From Archangium gephyra (lineage in GTDB: Bacteria > Myxococcota > Myxococcia > Myxococcales > Myxococcaceae): DNA of 64,000 bases. Below, in pieces: positions 21,881-32,894 of the stretch. Below the pieces are notes generated by a model. That model saw nothing but the letters and a program-made list of their open reading frames with translations, was not told the DNA's origin and ran no database searches. Made by a program: the position numbers and the translations under genes. Position 1 is the first letter of the stretch; every line of letters begins with the position of its first letter. The stretch lies in NCBI RefSeq assembly GCF_001027285.1, contig NZ_CP011509.1, forward strand, positions 3,480,501 to 3,544,500, given 5' to 3'.

Positions 21881-22080
21881 TCAGTGGCGCGGCGGGTTGG
21901 GCTCTTCGGAGCCTGGCTCGCCGCGTCGGCGTTTTCAGGCCTGGGAATACGAGCTTCCATCGCAGCGCATCCAGCACCCACAGTGCGGTCCCGGACAGCG
22001 CACCCGTGCGCCTGCTGTGGTCACTCCATCCAGAAACTACCGGTGTCAGGGCGCACCGCTACAGTGCTTGCCTGGTCGCC

Positions 22081-24324
22081 GTGAGCCCCTCGAACCTCGC
22101 CTCCGTCGCAGTCGGCCGTCCCGTCCGGGGCGAGTTCACCTATGTCGTCCCCGAGGGCCTCTCCGGGAGGCTGTCGCCGGGCCAGCGCATCCTCGTGCCC
22201 TTCGGCCGCAGCATGTCGCTCGGCTTCTTCCTCGGGCCCGCCACGCCTCCTCCCGAGGCCGAGAGCGTCAAGCTCAAGCCCATCATGAAGGTGCTGGAGG
22301 ACTCGCCTTCCCTCCCGCCGGATCTCATCGCGCTCCTGCGCTTCGCCGCCGAGCACTACCGCTACCCGCTCGGCGAGGTCATCAAGAGCGCGCTTCCCCC
22401 CGGCCTCACCAAGACCGAGATGGAGAAGGAGGCCAAGCCCGACGTGCAGGAGTTCGCCGTGGCGCTCGTCACCGAGGCGCCCGCCATCCTCCGCCGTGCT
22501 CCCGCGCAATCCGCCGCGCTGGCCTATCTCCTCGCGGTGGGTGGCCGCGCCCCCCTGGAGGAGGTGGCCCACGCCATCCCCGGGGCCCGCGAGACGCTGC
22601 GCAAGCTGGTGGAGCGGGGCCTCGTCCGCATCGACGAGGAGGTCATCGCCCCCGGGGTGAAGGAGGGCCTTGGCCAGGGCCGTCCCGCGCAGCTCACCCC
22701 CGAGCAGGACGCCGCCGTGAAGGAGCTCCACACGGCCATCGACACGGGCGGCTTCCAGCCCTTCCTCCTCCACGGTGTCACCGGCAGCGGCAAGACCGAG
22801 GTGTACCTGCGCGCCGTGGAGCGCGCTCTCTCTCACGGCAAGGGCAGCCTCGTGCTGGTGCCGGAGATCGCCCTCACGCCGCAGCTCGTGGGCCGCTTCC
22901 GCAGCCGCTTCGGCGCGGACGTGGCCGTGCTGCACTCGGCCCTCAAGGATCGCGAGCGCCTCTTCCACTGGCAGGCCCTGCGCAAGGGCACGGTGCGCAT
23001 CGCCGTCGGGGTGCGCTCGGCGGTGTTCGCTCCCGTGGAGAACCTCGGCCTCGTGGTGGTGGACGAGGAGCATGACCCCTCCTTCAAGCAGGAGGACAAG
23101 CTGCGCTACCAGGCGCGCGACCTCGCCGTGGTGCGCGCCAAGCAGGCCGGGGCGGTGGTGGTGCTCGGCTCGGCCACGCCCTCGCTGGAGACGCTGGAGA
23201 ACACCCGCCGCGGCCGCTACCGCAAGCTGGAGCTCAAGAACCGCGTGGATGACCGGCCCATGCCCACCATCTCACTGGTGGACCTGCGCCAGGAGCGTCC
23301 CCGCGAGCCGCTCGCCCAGGAGGAGGCCCCCATCCTCTCGGCGCCGCTGCTCGACGCCATGGCGGAGACGATCGCCAAGGGCCAGCAGGTCATCCTCTTC
23401 CTCAACCGCCGTGGCCACAGCACCTTCCTCATCTGCGAGGTGTGCGGCACCTCGGTGAAGTGCTCCGAGTGCGACGTGTGCCTCACCTACCACCGCTCGC
23501 AGAACCGGGTGGTGTGTCACTACTGCGGCGTGGCCCACCCGCTGCCCGACCATTGCCGCGAGTGCACCGGGCCGTTGCTCAAGATGGGCGTCGGCACCGA
23601 GCGCGTGGAGGCGGAGGTCGCCGAGCGGATTCCCCAGGCGCGTGTGGCCCGGCTGGACCGGGACTCGGCCACCAGCGCCGAGCGCCTCACGGAGATGCTC
23701 GCCTCGTTCGCGCGCCGGGAGATCGACGTGCTGGTGGGCACGCAGATGGTGGCCAAGGGGCACGACTTCCCCGGGGTGACGCTGGTGTGCGTGGTGATGG
23801 CGGACACCTCGCTGGCCATCCCCGACTTCCGGGCCGCCGAGCGCACCTTCCACCTCCTCACCCAGGTGGCGGGCCGGGCCGGGCGCGGCAAGGACCCGGG
23901 GCGGGTGCTCGTGCAGACGTACAACCCCGAGGCGGACCCGGTGAAGCGGATGCTCGTCCATGACTTCGACGGCTTCGCCCAGCGGGAGCTGGAGCGGCGC
24001 AAGGTGCTCGCCTGGCCGCCCTACACCCGGATGGCGGCGGTGCGGCTCGAGGGGGAGAGCGCCGAGCAGACGGCCAGCGTCGCCCGGCAGCTCGGGGACT
24101 TCCTGGCCCGGCAGATGCCCCCGGCCTCCTGGGGGGTGCGCCTGCTGGGGCCCGCCGTGGCGCCCATCTCCCGGATCCGGGGCCGCACCCGGTGGCAGTT
24201 GCTCCTCAAGGCCCCGACCCATGCGGCGCTCGCCCCGCTGCTCGCCCGCCTGGAGATGAAGCTGGTCGACATTCCCTCCGCCGTGCGTGTCACGATCGAC
24301 GTGGATCCGGCGGCCATGCTGTAG
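22081..24324 (+). CDS. priA: Primosomal replication-restart helicase PriA
   Basis: A 3'-5' DNA helicase that reloads the replisome at stalled forks. From the N-terminus: a 3'-DNA-binding domain ([13 protein letters not shown]), the Walker A loop [12 protein letters not shown], the DEEH box in [15 protein letters not shown], and GSATPSLET. Eight zinc cysteines follow ([24 protein letters not shown]), then the late helicase motifs [15 protein letters not shown] and QVAGRAGRG. The GTG at 22081 gives 747 residues, the usual length; no nearby ATG exists in frame. Confidence 0.96.
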   Translation: MSPSNLASVAVGRPVRGEFTYVVPEGLSGRLSPGQRILVPFGRSMSLGFFLGPATPPPEAESVKLKPIMKVLEDSPSLPPDLIALLRFAAEHYRYPLGEVIKSALPPGLTKTEMEKEAKPDVQEFAVALVTEAPAILRRAPAQSAALAYLLAVGGRAPLEEVAHAIPGARETLRKLVERGLVRIDEEVIAPGVKEGLGQGRPAQLTPEQDAAVKELHTAIDTGGFQPFLLHGVTGSGKTEVYLRAVERALSHGKGSLVLVPEIALTPQLVGRFRSRFGADVAVLHSALKDRERLFHWQALRKGTVRIAVGVRSAVFAPVENLGLVVVDEEHDPSFKQEDKLRYQARDLAVVRAKQAGAVVVLGSATPSLETLENTRRGRYRKLELKNRVDDRPMPTISLVDLRQERPREPLAQEEAPILSAPLLDAMAETIAKGQQVILFLNRRGHSTFLICEVCGTSVKCSECDVCLTYHRSQNRVVCHYCGVAHPLPDHCRECTGPLLKMGVGTERVEAEVAERIPQARVARLDRDSATSAERLTEMLASFARREIDVLVGTQMVAKGHDFPGVTLVCVVMADTSLAIPDFRAAERTFHLLTQVAGRAGRGKDPGRVLVQTYNPEADPVKRMLVHDFDGFAQRELERRKVLAWPPYTRMAAVRLEGESAEQTASVARQLGDFLARQMPPASWGVRLLGPAVAPISRIRGRTRWQLLLKAPTHAALAPLLARLEMKLVDIPSAVRVTIDVDPAAML

Positions 24325-24327
24325 ACT
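24322..24327 (+). promoter_or_regulatory. TAGACT box upstream of the coiled-coil gene
   Basis: TAGACT lies 14 nt before the ATG at 24342, overlapping the end of priA (its TAG stop is the first three bases). It could give a very short leader of about 5 nt. Confidence 0.35.
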
Positions 24328-24341
24328 CGCCCGCGATTCCA

Positions 24342-27300
24342 ATGGCCGAATCGGTCCTCCTCGTCCACGACGACATCGCCACCATCGCCACCGTGCGCCG
24401 CCTGCTCGCGCGCGAGGGCTATGAGGTCATTCTCGCTACCTCGGTGGCGGATGCCCTCATTGCCTTTGGCCACCACCTGCCCACGCTCATGATCCTGGCG
24501 CCCGGCATGGAGGGCGGGCGCGGCCACCTCGTCCTGGATGAGCTCGGCCAGCACCCGGACATGCGGCTCGCCCGCGTGCTGCTGCTCGGCGAGCCCGTCC
24601 CCGGCAGTGCCGCTCCGGTGGCGCCGCTGCCCCTGGATGGCTCCGGCTTCGTGGAGCAGGTGTCCACGGTCATCGCCTCGCCCGCGGGCCCGGAGGCCTG
24701 GTTCGCGGTGAAGGACGAGGTGGAGCCGGTGGTCTCGGCGCCCGTGTCGTCCGGGCCGCCGGGACTCGTCCACAAGTCCGCCGGTTCCGGCCGCAACGCC
24801 GCGCTGGAGCACGCGCTCTTCGATGACCTGCCCAAGGCGGACGAGCCTCGGCGGTCCCAGTCCTCGCTCGATGCCGAGGATCTCTTCTCGCAGACGGAGC
24901 AGGCGGTGGCCACCGTTCCGGCGCTCACGCCCGCGGTGGAGGCTCCGGCCCCCAAGGCCCCGGTGGTGAGCGAGCCGGATCCTGGCGGCGAGGCGGAGTC
25001 CCTCTTCGGAGCGACGGAGGAGGCGGTGGCCGGTTCGGTCCAGGTGCCGGTGCAGGCGCCCCCGGGCCCCGACGAGGACGAGATGCGGCGCATGGAGGAC
25101 GAGGTGCGCCGCGAGGCCGCCGCCCGGCGCCGGATGAAGCAGGAGGACCCCTCGCTGCCCGAGTCGTCGTCGGCGGGGCTCTTCGCGCGGACGCCCGCGA
25201 TGGGCTCGGCGATTCCCATCATCACGGCCCCGACTCCGGTCGAGCTGGGGCCCGTGATGGGGGCGGCGCCGGAGCCGGTGGTGCCCCTGGCCTCGCTGCC
25301 TCCGCTGCCGGCGGTGAAGGTCGTGGACGTGGAGGCGGAGGCCCGCGCGGAAGCCGAGCGCCTGGCCCAGCAGGAGATCGAAGCGGCGCTGGCGCGCGAG
25401 CGGGCGGCGTCGGGTGCGCCGGAGGCGACGCCTTCCGCCGAGCCGCAGAAGAAGGCCGGGCCTCGGCTCGGGGAGGAGGGGTTCTTCGATGTCCCGAAGA
25501 CCCCGATGTCCGTGCGGCCCCTGGATGGCTCGGACCTGGAGCCGGTGCCAGAGGATGCGCCGCTGCCGTCCGAGGGCGACGCGCCCGAGGGGTGGGAGGA
25601 ACCGCACCAGGAGAGCGTGGGCTCGGACTGGTTCGACTCCGAGTCCGCCGGGGCGCCTCGTGGCGAGCCGGTGAAGGCCGAGCCACCCAAGGCCGAGCCG
25701 GTGGAAGCCGGGCCCCTGAAGGCCGAGCCGGTAGCGGAGGCGGCACCGGGAGAGGAGCCGGAGGACGGAGAGGAAGGCCGGCCCGCGCCCAGGAAGGTGC
25801 TGGAGACCACGTCGAAGTTCCCGTTGCGGCCCGTGCCCGGGGCGGCGGATGCGCCGGATGTGACGTCGCTGCCGGCGGATGACGCGGTGGCGGTGCTGGA
25901 AGTGCGCCTGATGCGGGCGGAGCGCCGGATCTCCCAGGTGCTGTCCGAGCGGGATGGCGCGGTGGCGCGCCGTCGCGAGGTGGAGCAGCGGAGCGCGGAG
26001 CTCGAGGCGGAGGTGGCACGGCTGCGCTCCTCGTTGGAGACACGGCCGGAGGTGCCGGACGGGCGGCTGGAGTCGCTGCGACGGGACGTGGAGGCGGCGC
26101 GCGAGAGCGAGGCCTCGCTGCGTACCGAGGTGGAGCGGCTGAAGCAGGAGGCGTGGGCGCGGGAGGAGTCGCTGCGGCGCGAGGCCGAGGCCCAGCGCAC
26201 GCGGCTCACGGCGCTGACGGAGGAGCGGGGCCTGGAGGCCTCGCTGCGGCTGGAGGTGGAGCGGCAGCTGGAGGCGGCGCGGGCGCGGGAGGCGGCGCTC
26301 GAGCAGGCGCGCACGGACGAGGCGCGGCGGCGCCAGGAGATGGAGGCCGAGGCGGCCGCGGTGCGCGATCGCGAGGCCCGGTTGCAGCCGCGGCGGGAGG
26401 AGCAGCTCTCCCAGCTGGGCCAGCGAATCGAGGCCCTCGAGCAGCAGGTCTCCGAGTGGCGGGAGAAGGCCGGGGAGCGGGAGCGGCTGCGGGCCGAGGC
26501 GGAGCAGCGCGCCACGTCCGAGGCGGAGGCCCGGGCGCGGGTGGAAGCGCGGCTCGAGGCGGAGAAGGCGGAGCGGACGGAGCTGGAAGCCCGGGCCCAG
26601 GCGGAGACGAAGTCCCGCGAGCAGTGGGAAGCCCGGGCGCATGGGGAGGCGAAGGCGCGCAAGGAGGTGACGGCGCGCGGGGAGAAGGAGGCGAAGGCCC
26701 GGGCGGAAGCGGAGGCGAAGGCCGAGGCGGAGCACCAGGCCCGCACCCAGGCCGAGTCCCGTCTGGCGTCCGAGTCCCAGGCGCGGGTGGCGGCCGAGGA
26801 GCGGCTCGCCGGCGCGGAGAAGGCGCTGGCCGAGGCGGAGGCACGGGTCGGCGCCGAGAAGAAGGCGAGGGCCGAGGTGGAGGCCCGTGCGCGCACCAGC
26901 GCGGATGCGCGCGTGCAGTCGGAGATGAAGGCCCGCGCCGAGGCGGAGTCTCGCGCCGAGGCGGCGGAGAAGGCTCGCTCCGAGGCGGAGGCGCGCGCCG
27001 AGGCGGAGGCGCGTGTCCGGGCCAAGGCGGAGCTGAGCGCCGAGGCGATGGAGAAGGCCCGTGCGCGGGCGGAGGCGCGTGCCGTCAAGGCGGAGCAGGA
27101 GCGTGCCGAGGCGCTCGCGCAGGCCGAGGAGCAGGAGCGGGCCCGTGCCGGAGCGGAGACGCGGGCCGAGACGGCGGAGCGTCTGCTCGCCGAGCTGGAG
27201 GCCCGGGTCGAGCGCGCGGAGAAGGCGCGGAGCACGTCGGACGGGTACGCCGGGGAGTTGGAGCGGGCGCGGGCCGAGGCGGAGACGCGGGCCACGACGG

Positions 27301-28913
27301 CGGAGCGGCTGCGCGCCGAGGCGGAGGCGCGTGCCGAGCGCGCGGAGAAGGCGCGTGCCGCCGCGCAGGCGAAGGCCGCGGAGGAGCAGCAGGCCCGCAC
27401 CGAGGCGGAGGAGCGTGCCGAGGCGGCGGAGCAGGCGCGTACCCGGTCGGAAGCCCGTGCCGCGGCGGAGTTCAAGGCGCGCGAGGAGCTGGCGCGCGTG
27501 CGCTCGGAGATGGAGTCGCGGCTGTCCGGTCTCGAGGAGACGGTGGAGCAGCACGTGGCGCGGGCCGCCGAGGCGAGGGCGGAGGCGGAGCGGCTCACGC
27601 AGACGCTGGCCCAGGAGCGGGAGGAGCGCGAGTTCCTCGCCCACGAGGTGGAGCGGCTGGAGGCGACGAGAGCCCAGGCCCAGGCGGAGACGGCCGAGCG
27701 TCTGGCGCGTGCCGAGCAGGCCCACCGCGAGGCCGAGCAGAAGGCGTTGCGCGAGGCGGAGCAGACCGTGGCGCGGGTGCGCGCGGAGACGGACGCGGCG
27801 CTCGCCAAGGCCCGTGCCGAGGCCGAGGAGCTGTCGGCCCGGGCGCGCGCGGCGATCGTCTCCCTCCAGGTGCCCGGCAGGTTCGAGGTGGACATCCCCC
27901 GCTCGGGCAGCGTCAACGCGGAGGGGCTCGCGCGGCTCGTCACCCGCCTCCAGGAGGCGCGCGCGCAGATCCGCCTCGAGCTCAAGGTGGCGGGAGCGCT
28001 GCGCATCCTCTGGTTGAGGGATGGGGCGCTGGTGGGCGCGGTCTCCTCGGCCCCGGACGAGTCGCTCGTCGATCGGGCGCGGGCGGATGGGCTCATCGAC
28101 GCGCGCCAGGAGAACGAGCTGCGCCTGGTGCGCAGCGCCTCCACGGGGATGCTGCTCGACGCCATGCGCGGCCGCGGCTATCTGCGCGAGAACGAGTTCG
28201 TCCCGCTGGTGCAGCGCTACACCGAGCAGGTGGCCCTGGACGCGCTCTCCGAGTCCTCCTCGCTGTACCGGCTCACCGAGGAGCTGCCTCCGCACGAGGT
28301 GGCGCTCGCCGCCTCCACCCGGCCGCTGCTGCACCTGCTGGCCGAGTCCCTGCGCAACGGTGTCTCCAGCGAGTCCCTCGTGGAGGCCGCCGGGGGGCTG
28401 CGCGCCGTGGTCGTCCGGGGCGAGCCCGAGCCCGCGCCAGAGGCCTTCGGGCTCTCCTCGCGCGAGCTGCGGCTCCTCGAGGAGATCGACGGCGAGCAGA
28501 CCCTCGAGCAGCTGCTGCTGGGGGCGGGCATGCCGCAGGACACCGCGCTCAAGGTGCTCGCCGTGGCACGGGCCCTGGGCCTCATCACCCTGCGCCCCGC
28601 TTCCATGCCCTCGGGCTCCGAGCAGGACGCACCGGGCGAGCTGGACGTGCGCCGGCTGGACTCCAAGTTCGAGGAGATCCAGGAGGCGGACTACTTCACC
28701 GTGCTCGGGCTCTCGCGCTCCGCGGGCAGCGAGGAGGTGAAGCGCGCCTACGAGCTGCTCACCACCGAGTTCCACCCGCTGCGCTTCGCGGGGCACCCGG
28801 ATCCCGCGCTCCAGCACCGGGCCCAGCAGATCTCCACCGCGCTGGCCGAGGCGGCGCGGGCGCTCGCGGACGACCGGCTGCGTGAGGAGTACGCCCGCAG
28901 CCTGCTGGACTGA
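24342..28913 (+). CDS. Giant pseudo-receiver / coiled-coil / J-like protein
   Basis: A 1523-residue cytoplasmic protein. Residues 1-120 have a response-regulator fold with the acidic pair (VHDD, residues 9-11), but the phospho-acceptor Asp is replaced by Ala (MILAPGM, Ala53), so it is a pseudo-receiver. An acidic/proline linker follows, then about 650 residues of unbroken Ala/Glu/Arg coiled coil (about 520-1170). After that comes a DUF4388-like domain ([20 protein letters not shown]). The end is a J-like domain ([20 protein letters not shown]) in which the HPD is HPL, so DnaK stimulation is doubtful. The order recalls AglZ/FrzS-type polarity and motility scaffolds of myxobacteria, but the C-terminus differs. 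The role is inferred. Confidence 0.8.
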   Translation: MAESVLLVHDDIATIATVRRLLAREGYEVILATSVADALIAFGHHLPTLMILAPGMEGGRGHLVLDELGQHPDMRLARVLLLGEPVPGSAAPVAPLPLDGSGFVEQVSTVIASPAGPEAWFAVKDEVEPVVSAPVSSGPPGLVHKSAGSGRNAALEHALFDDLPKADEPRRSQSSLDAEDLFSQTEQAVATVPALTPAVEAPAPKAPVVSEPDPGGEAESLFGATEEAVAGSVQVPVQAPPGPDEDEMRRMEDEVRREAAARRRMKQEDPSLPESSSAGLFARTPAMGSAIPIITAPTPVELGPVMGAAPEPVVPLASLPPLPAVKVVDVEAEARAEAERLAQQEIEAALARERAASGAPEATPSAEPQKKAGPRLGEEGFFDVPKTPMSVRPLDGSDLEPVPEDAPLPSEGDAPEGWEEPHQESVGSDWFDSESAGAPRGEPVKAEPPKAEPVEAGPLKAEPVAEAAPGEEPEDGEEGRPAPRKVLETTSKFPLRPVPGAADAPDVTSLPADDAVAVLEVRLMRAERRISQVLSERDGAVARRREVEQRSAELEAEVARLRSSLETRPEVPDGRLESLRRDVEAARESEASLRTEVERLKQEAWAREESLRREAEAQRTRLTALTEERGLEASLRLEVERQLEAARAREAALEQARTDEARRRQEMEAEAAAVRDREARLQPRREEQLSQLGQRIEALEQQVSEWREKAGERERLRAEAEQRATSEAEARARVEARLEAEKAERTELEARAQAETKSREQWEARAHGEAKARKEVTARGEKEAKARAEAEAKAEAEHQARTQAESRLASESQARVAAEERLAGAEKALAEAEARVGAEKKARAEVEARARTSADARVQSEMKARAEAESRAEAAEKARSEAEARAEAEARVRAKAELSAEAMEKARARAEARAVKAEQERAEALAQAEEQERARAGAETRAETAERLLAELEARVERAEKARSTSDGYAGELERARAEAETRATTAERLRAEAEARAERAEKARAAAQAKAAEEQQARTEAEERAEAAEQARTRSEARAAAEFKAREELARVRSEMESRLSGLEETVEQHVARAAEARAEAERLTQTLAQEREEREFLAHEVERLEATRAQAQAETAERLARAEQAHREAEQKALREAEQTVARVRAETDAALAKARAEAEELSARARAAIVSLQVPGRFEVDIPRSGSVNAEGLARLVTRLQEARAQIRLELKVAGALRILWLRDGALVGAVSSAPDESLVDRARADGLIDARQENELRLVRSASTGMLLDAMRGRGYLRENEFVPLVQRYTEQVALDALSESSSLYRLTEELPPHEVALAASTRPLLHLLAESLRNGVSSESLVEAAGGLRAVVVRGEPEPAPEAFGLSSRELRLLEEIDGEQTLEQLLLGAGMPQDTALKVLAVARALGLITLRPASMPSGSEQDAPGELDVRRLDSKFEEIQEADYFTVLGLSRSAGSEEVKRAYELLTTEFHPLRFAGHPDPALQHRAQQISTALAEAARALADDRLREEYARSLLD

Positions 28914-28940
28914 GCGGCGGCCTCGTGCCGCCGGCCCGTC

Positions 28941-29654
28941 CTACTTGGGCGACACCTTGAAGGGATTGGAGCGGGCGACGAGCGTGGAGCCGACGCGCAC
29001 GGTGAGCACCACGTTGCCGCCCGGCTTGTCGAGGACGACCTGCTCCTGCCGCAGGCCCTTGCTGAAGGCGTTGCTCAGGTTCGGGCGGAGGTGACCCTTG
29101 TTGGTGGACAGCTGCACCTGCCCCTCGAAGAGGGCCGCCTCCGGGCCCTCGGCCCGCAGGGTGATGGAGAAGGGGACGTCGCTGATCTGATCCGGGATGG
29201 GATCGATGCGCACGGCGGTGACGAGCAGGTGCCTACCCTCGCCCGGGTCCATCGGACCGCCGTCCGCGTTCCAGGGCTCCATCGCCGGGGGCAGGGGAAG
29301 CACCGTCAGGCCCTGCTCGCTGATGGAGCCGCTTCCGTCTCCCAGCTCCAGCCGCACGTCCTGAAGCCCCGCGGACAGGCTGCCGGGCAGGGTGGCCTGG
29401 AGCGTTCCATCCTGCTCCACGTGGGTGAGGGGCACCGCCTGCCCGCCAATCCGCAAGATCGGCGTCACCACGGTGGCCGTTCGCTCGCCGTAGTCCACCT
29501 TCACCGGCAGTGGGGCGTCCAGCTTGAGCGAGATCGTCGCCGTCTCGCCGCTCACCACCTCCTCGGGCTCGATGGAGACGATGTTCGGCGCGGGCGACGT
29601 GTAGGGCTCGCAAGCGCACAGCAGGGTCGACAGCAGCGCGATCTTCCGGAGCAC
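28941..29654 (-). CDS. Lipoprotein with IPT/TIG-like domain
   Basis: A 237-residue lipoprotein; GTG at 29654 is chosen for the AGGAGGG 7 nt upstream. The signal ends LLCAC, giving an acylated Cys. Next is APNIVSIEPEEVVSGETATISLKLD, typical of the first strands of IPT/TIG immunoglobulin-like domains, followed by a second beta-rich domain (ISDVPFSITLRAEGPEAALFEG). Probably periplasmic or surface exposed; partner unknown. It is divergent from def across 229 bp. Confidence 0.7.
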   Translation of the reverse strand: MLRKIALLSTLLCACEPYTSPAPNIVSIEPEEVVSGETATISLKLDAPLPVKVDYGERTATVVTPILRIGGQAVPLTHVEQDGTLQATLPGSLSAGLQDVRLELGDGSGSISEQGLTVLPLPPAMEPWNADGGPMDPGEGRHLLVTAVRIDPIPDQISDVPFSITLRAEGPEAALFEGQVQLSTNKGHLRPNLSNAFSKGLRQEQVVLDKPGGNVVLTVRVGSTLVARSNPFKVSPK

Positions 29655-29883
29655 GGCGAATCCCTCCTGAACCGGTCTACCGGGGAATACCGAATTGAAC
29701 CCAGTGTGCCTCGCCTCTCGCCCGGTGGAAAGCCGCCCGGTGGCTTTCCCGCCACGCACCCTCTGTGGCAACCATTCTACTGGAAAGTTGAACTCCTGGT
29801 GAAGGAAAGAGCGAGCTGTCGAGCAGTGGATGGGCGTCGCGGGCCGGTTGCCCGACCGCTTTCACGGAGTTAAGAGGGGCGCC

Positions 29884-30405
29884 ATGGTTCGCGAAATCCT
29901 CATCTGGCCCGACCCCATCCTGAAGCAGAAAGCCAGGCCGGTGGCCCGGGTGGACGACTCCATCCGCACCCTGGTCCAGGACATGTTCGAGACCATGTAC
30001 GCCGCCGATGGCGTGGGGCTCGCCGCGCCGCAGGTGGGCATCCTGCAGCGGGTCATCGTCCTGGACACCCGGCCGCGCCAGCCCGAGTCCCAGCCGCTGG
30101 CGATGATCAACCCGGAGCTCATCGCGCTGGAGGGCAAGACGACCTACACCGAGGGCTGCCTGTCCATCCCCGGCGAGGCCGAGGACGTGAACCGCGCCGC
30201 GGTGGTGACGGTGAAGTACCTGGACCCCGAGGGCCGAGAGCAGACGTTGACGTGTGACGGGCTGCTGGCCATCGCGGTGCAGCACGAGACGGACCACCTC
30301 AATGGCACCGTCTTCGTGGACCACGTCTCCACGCTCAAGCGCGAGCTCATCCGCAAGCGGATGAAGCGCGTGAAGTCGTCTCGCGAGGACCGGCCGACGG
30401 CCTAG
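29884..30405 (+). CDS. def: Peptide deformylase
   Basis: Removes the formyl group from the initiator methionine of new proteins. All three metal-site motifs are present: GVGLAAPQVG, EGCLSIPG and QHETDHLNG, in which Cys and the two His bind iron and Glu is catalytic. The ATG at 29884 has AAGAGGGG just upstream and gives 173 residues, typical of bacterial enzymes. Its TAG stop lies within CTAG shared with the stop of the convergent nth gene. Confidence 0.96.
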   Translation: MVREILIWPDPILKQKARPVARVDDSIRTLVQDMFETMYAADGVGLAAPQVGILQRVIVLDTRPRQPESQPLAMINPELIALEGKTTYTEGCLSIPGEAEDVNRAAVVTVKYLDPEGREQTLTCDGLLAIAVQHETDHLNGTVFVDHVSTLKRELIRKRMKRVKSSREDRPTA

Positions 30406-31055
30406 GTCCGCACGCCCTTCTTGGGGCAGAGGGAGGCCACCGGGCAGCGCTCGCACGCGGGCGCCCGGGCCAGGCAGGTCCTCCGTCCGTGCCAGACCAG
30501 GAGCTGGTGGCCCTTGGCCCACCGCTCCGGTGGCAGCAGTGCCTGCATGTCCAGCTCCACCTTGTCCGGGTCCTCGTGGCGGGAGAAGCCCAGCCTGTAG
30601 GCCAGCCGCTTCACGTGGGTGTCCACGGGGAAGGCATCGTCGCCCCCGAGGTGGATGCACACCACGCCCGCCGTCTTGCGGCCCACGCCCGGCAGCTCCT
30701 CCAGCAGGGCCCGCGAGCGCGGCACCTCGCCTCCATGCTCGTCCACCAGCGCCTGGGCGGCCGCGATGATGTTCTTCGCCTTGGCGCGGTACAGCCCGCA
30801 CGTCTGGATGTACGGCTCCAACTCCTCCACGGTGGCCCGGGCGTACGAGTACGGATCCGGGAAGCGCTGGAAGAGCGCCGGGGTGACCATATTCACCCGC
30901 TTGTCCGTGCACTGGGCGGAGAGGATGACCGCCACCAGCAGCTCCATGGGGGTGCGATAGTCCAGCTCGATGCGCACGTCCGGCATGGCCGCCTCCAGCC
31001 GGTCCAGCACGTCCACCGCCCGCTTCCGCTTCGACTCCATCGACTCGCGCGACAC
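30402..31055 (-). CDS. nth: Endonuclease III
   Basis: A DNA glycosylase/AP lyase for oxidised pyrimidines in base-excision repair. Motifs: ILSAQCTDKRVN with the catalytic Lys, the helix-hairpin-helix LPGVGRKTAGVV, VDTHVKRLAYRL with the catalytic Asp, and the iron-sulfur cluster spacing C-x6-C-x2-C-x5-C (CLARAPACERCPVASLC). I use the GTG at 31055, which has TAGAGC 6 nt upstream; an ATG at 31040 is also possible. Confidence 0.94.
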   Translation of the reverse strand: MSRESMESKRKRAVDVLDRLEAAMPDVRIELDYRTPMELLVAVILSAQCTDKRVNMVTPALFQRFPDPYSYARATVEELEPYIQTCGLYRAKAKNIIAAAQALVDEHGGEVPRSRALLEELPGVGRKTAGVVCIHLGGDDAFPVDTHVKRLAYRLGFSRHEDPDKVELDMQALLPPERWAKGHQLLVWHGRRTCLARAPACERCPVASLCPKKGVRT

Positions 31056-31219
31056 GCCGCTGCTCTATGACAAACCGACCTCCGACGTAAAGCAGTTTCC
31101 ACTACCTCTCAGGACAGCTCACCTGACCTCCCGGGGCTGGAGGCCGCACCTGGAGTGTCTCCCGTGAGACGCCCGGCCGGGGCCTCCGGGCGATGGCTGG
31201 CCGATTCCCGGGAGGTTGG

Positions 31220-31225
31220 TAGACT
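31220..31225 (+). promoter_or_regulatory. Candidate leaderless -10 box of the M23 gene
   Basis: TAGACT ends exactly 9 nt before the TTG at 31235. GGAGG at 31211-31215 is too far upstream to serve as a ribosome site for that start. The box supports the otherwise surprising TTG start. Confidence 0.5.
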
Positions 31226-31234
31226 GGCGGCGCC

Positions 31235-32269
31235 TTGCGTCGTCTTGCCGCCCTCATGCTGCTCATCCTGTCGGCGTGTGCCGCTCCTCGCGCGCGGCAG
31301 AAGATGAGCTTTGCCGAGCTGTACTCCCAGGAGACCGCGCCCTCGCGGGTGGACGCGGGGGCGAGCGCCGCGTCTCCGGGTGGGACGTCCCAGCGCATGC
31401 CCCAGGCGAGGCGGAAGGGCGCGCTGGTGGACGCCCCGGTGTCCCAGGAGCTGCGGGAGGCCCTGGCCACCTTCGCCACGCAGGCGCGCGCCACGCGGAC
31501 GCAGGTGCAGCGGGGCAGCCCCATGCCGGACGCCCAGGTGCTCAACTGGCGGGAGATGAACGCCACCCTGGACGCCTTCCTGAGCCGCTCCGCGCGCAAG
31601 ACGTCCTCGCTGGACGTGGTGCGCGCCCGGGTGACGCTGGAGGCCGAGCTGGAGGAGGACGCGCGCACCTACGGGGACGTGCCGGCGGACCTGGCCGACG
31701 CGGTGCTCGCCCGGATGGACCAGCTCGCGGTGCGCATGGCCGAGCTGCGCCTGCTGCAGCTCAAGCCCTCGAAGAAGCCCGCCCGGTTCGTCTGGCCGGT
31801 GGACCCGGTCGTCATCACCAGCGTCTTCGGCAGCCGGGTGCACCCCATCACCGGCCAGGAGAGGGATCACCTGGGGCTGGATCTCGCGGCGAAGCGGGGC
31901 CAGCTCGTCTCGGCCGCGGCGAAGGGCGTGGTGGTGCGGGCCGGGTGGAACGGCTCCCACGGCAACCAGGTCGTCCTCCAGCACGACGGGAACATCACCA
32001 CCCGGTACAGCCACCTGTCGCGGGTGCTGGTGACGCCCGGCGAGGTGCTCGAGGAGGGGGACGTGGTGGGTGCGGCCGGCAAGACGGGCCTGGCCACCGG
32101 CGTGCACCTGCACTTCGAGCTGTGGCGGGGTGGGGAGCCGTTGGATCCGCTCGACGAGCTGGGCCCCACGGAGTCCGGGGAGGAGCCCTCGTTCGTTCAG
32201 CGCGAGCCGGTGCCGGCCGAGGCCACCAAACGCGAGGGGCGCCGTCCGAGTGGACGACGCCCCCGGTGA
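31235..32269 (+). CDS. M23 (LytM-type) lipoprotein peptidase
   Basis: The TTG start gives MRRLAALMLLILSAC, a proper lipoprotein signal; the later ATG at 31256 would destroy it. A helical region (residues 70-180) precedes the peptidase domain: FVWPVDPVVITSVFGSRVHP, RDHLGLDLA (HxxxD metal ligands), YSHLSRVLV and GVHLHFELW (HxH). All zinc ligands are present, so it should be an active cell-wall endopeptidase rather than an inactive activator. It is 344 residues long with an Arg-rich end. Convergent with the HU gene. Confidence 0.88.
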   Translation: MRRLAALMLLILSACAAPRARQKMSFAELYSQETAPSRVDAGASAASPGGTSQRMPQARRKGALVDAPVSQELREALATFATQARATRTQVQRGSPMPDAQVLNWREMNATLDAFLSRSARKTSSLDVVRARVTLEAELEEDARTYGDVPADLADAVLARMDQLAVRMAELRLLQLKPSKKPARFVWPVDPVVITSVFGSRVHPITGQERDHLGLDLAAKRGQLVSAAAKGVVVRAGWNGSHGNQVVLQHDGNITTRYSHLSRVLVTPGEVLEEGDVVGAAGKTGLATGVHLHFELWRGGEPLDPLDELGPTESGEEPSFVQREPVPAEATKREGRRPSGRRPR

Positions 32270-32299
32270 GGTCGGAGCGCGCTCGCGGGCTCCCGCGGA

Positions 32300-32569
32300 C
32301 TACAGCGAGTTCTTCAGTTCCTTGGCGGGCCGGAAGCCGACCGTCTTCGAGGCCTTGAGCTTCATCATCTCGTTGGTCTGCGGGTTGCGGATCTTCCGCG
32401 CCTTGCGAGAGCGGACCGACCAGGTGCCGAACCCGGGGTAGCTGAAGCGCTGGTCCTTCTTCACCGCCTTGCCGATGTTGGCGAAGACGATGTCGAGAAT
32501 CTCCGCCGCCGACTTCTTCGTCAGCCGCGACTGCGCCGCCACCGCCTCCACGAGTTCTGCCTTGGTCAT
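32300..32569 (-). CDS. hup: HU-family DNA-binding protein
   Basis: An 89-residue nucleoid protein that bends and compacts DNA as a dimer. It has the full HU/IHF pattern: MTKAELVEAVAAQSRLTKK helices, the FGTWSV beta-arm base, RKARKIRNPQT on the DNA-contacting arm, and a KASKTVGFRPAKELK end. The ATG at 32569 has GGAG-type sequence upstream, and its promoter is among the strongest in the window. Confidence 0.95.
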   Translation of the reverse strand: MTKAELVEAVAAQSRLTKKSAAEILDIVFANIGKAVKKDQRFSYPGFGTWSVRSRKARKIRNPQTNEMMKLKASKTVGFRPAKELKNSL

Positions 32570-32612
32570 CCGCGCTCTCCTCCGTCAGCGTTGAAATTCG
32601 AAAGTCCGAGGT

Positions 32613-32641
32613 TGGTAACAAATCGCTCTTTTGTCTGTCAA
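32613..32641 (-). promoter_or_regulatory. Promoter of the HU gene
   Basis: On the minus strand a perfect TTGACA (32636-32641) is followed after 17 nt by TTACCA (32613-32618), or after 18 nt by TACCAA. The 325-bp gap 32570-32894 is clearly AT-richer than its surroundings. Apart from this site and TAGTGT 10 nt before the next plus-strand gene (32879-32884), I see nothing in it. Confidence 0.55.
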
Positions 32642-32894
32642 TGCTGGCAACCATTGCGAGGCCGGTAGATCGGCCTCCGCGCGATTTCGCGAGGAATTTG
32701 ACGGATCCCAGGGCTCCTCTAGAGAGGAGAAGACGTCTCGCGCCTCTTGAGAACACGCGCCGTGGGTCTCATGACCCGCCAGGTGTGGATGTGATCGATT
32801 GAGAGGGTTTTTCTTTGTCATTTCGATCATTTGCGTGGCGTCTGCTGATCCTGACGGGCACGGAAGGCCGGCAGGTAATAGTGTGTGCGATCGA

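Noticed and set aside
24021-28817. A 1598-codon open frame on the minus strand opposite priA and the coiled-coil gene
   Set aside because: It is a mirror of a very GC-rich Ala/Glu/Arg coiled coil, where antisense stops are rare. Its translation is Leu/Arg/His-rich without domains or a start signal.
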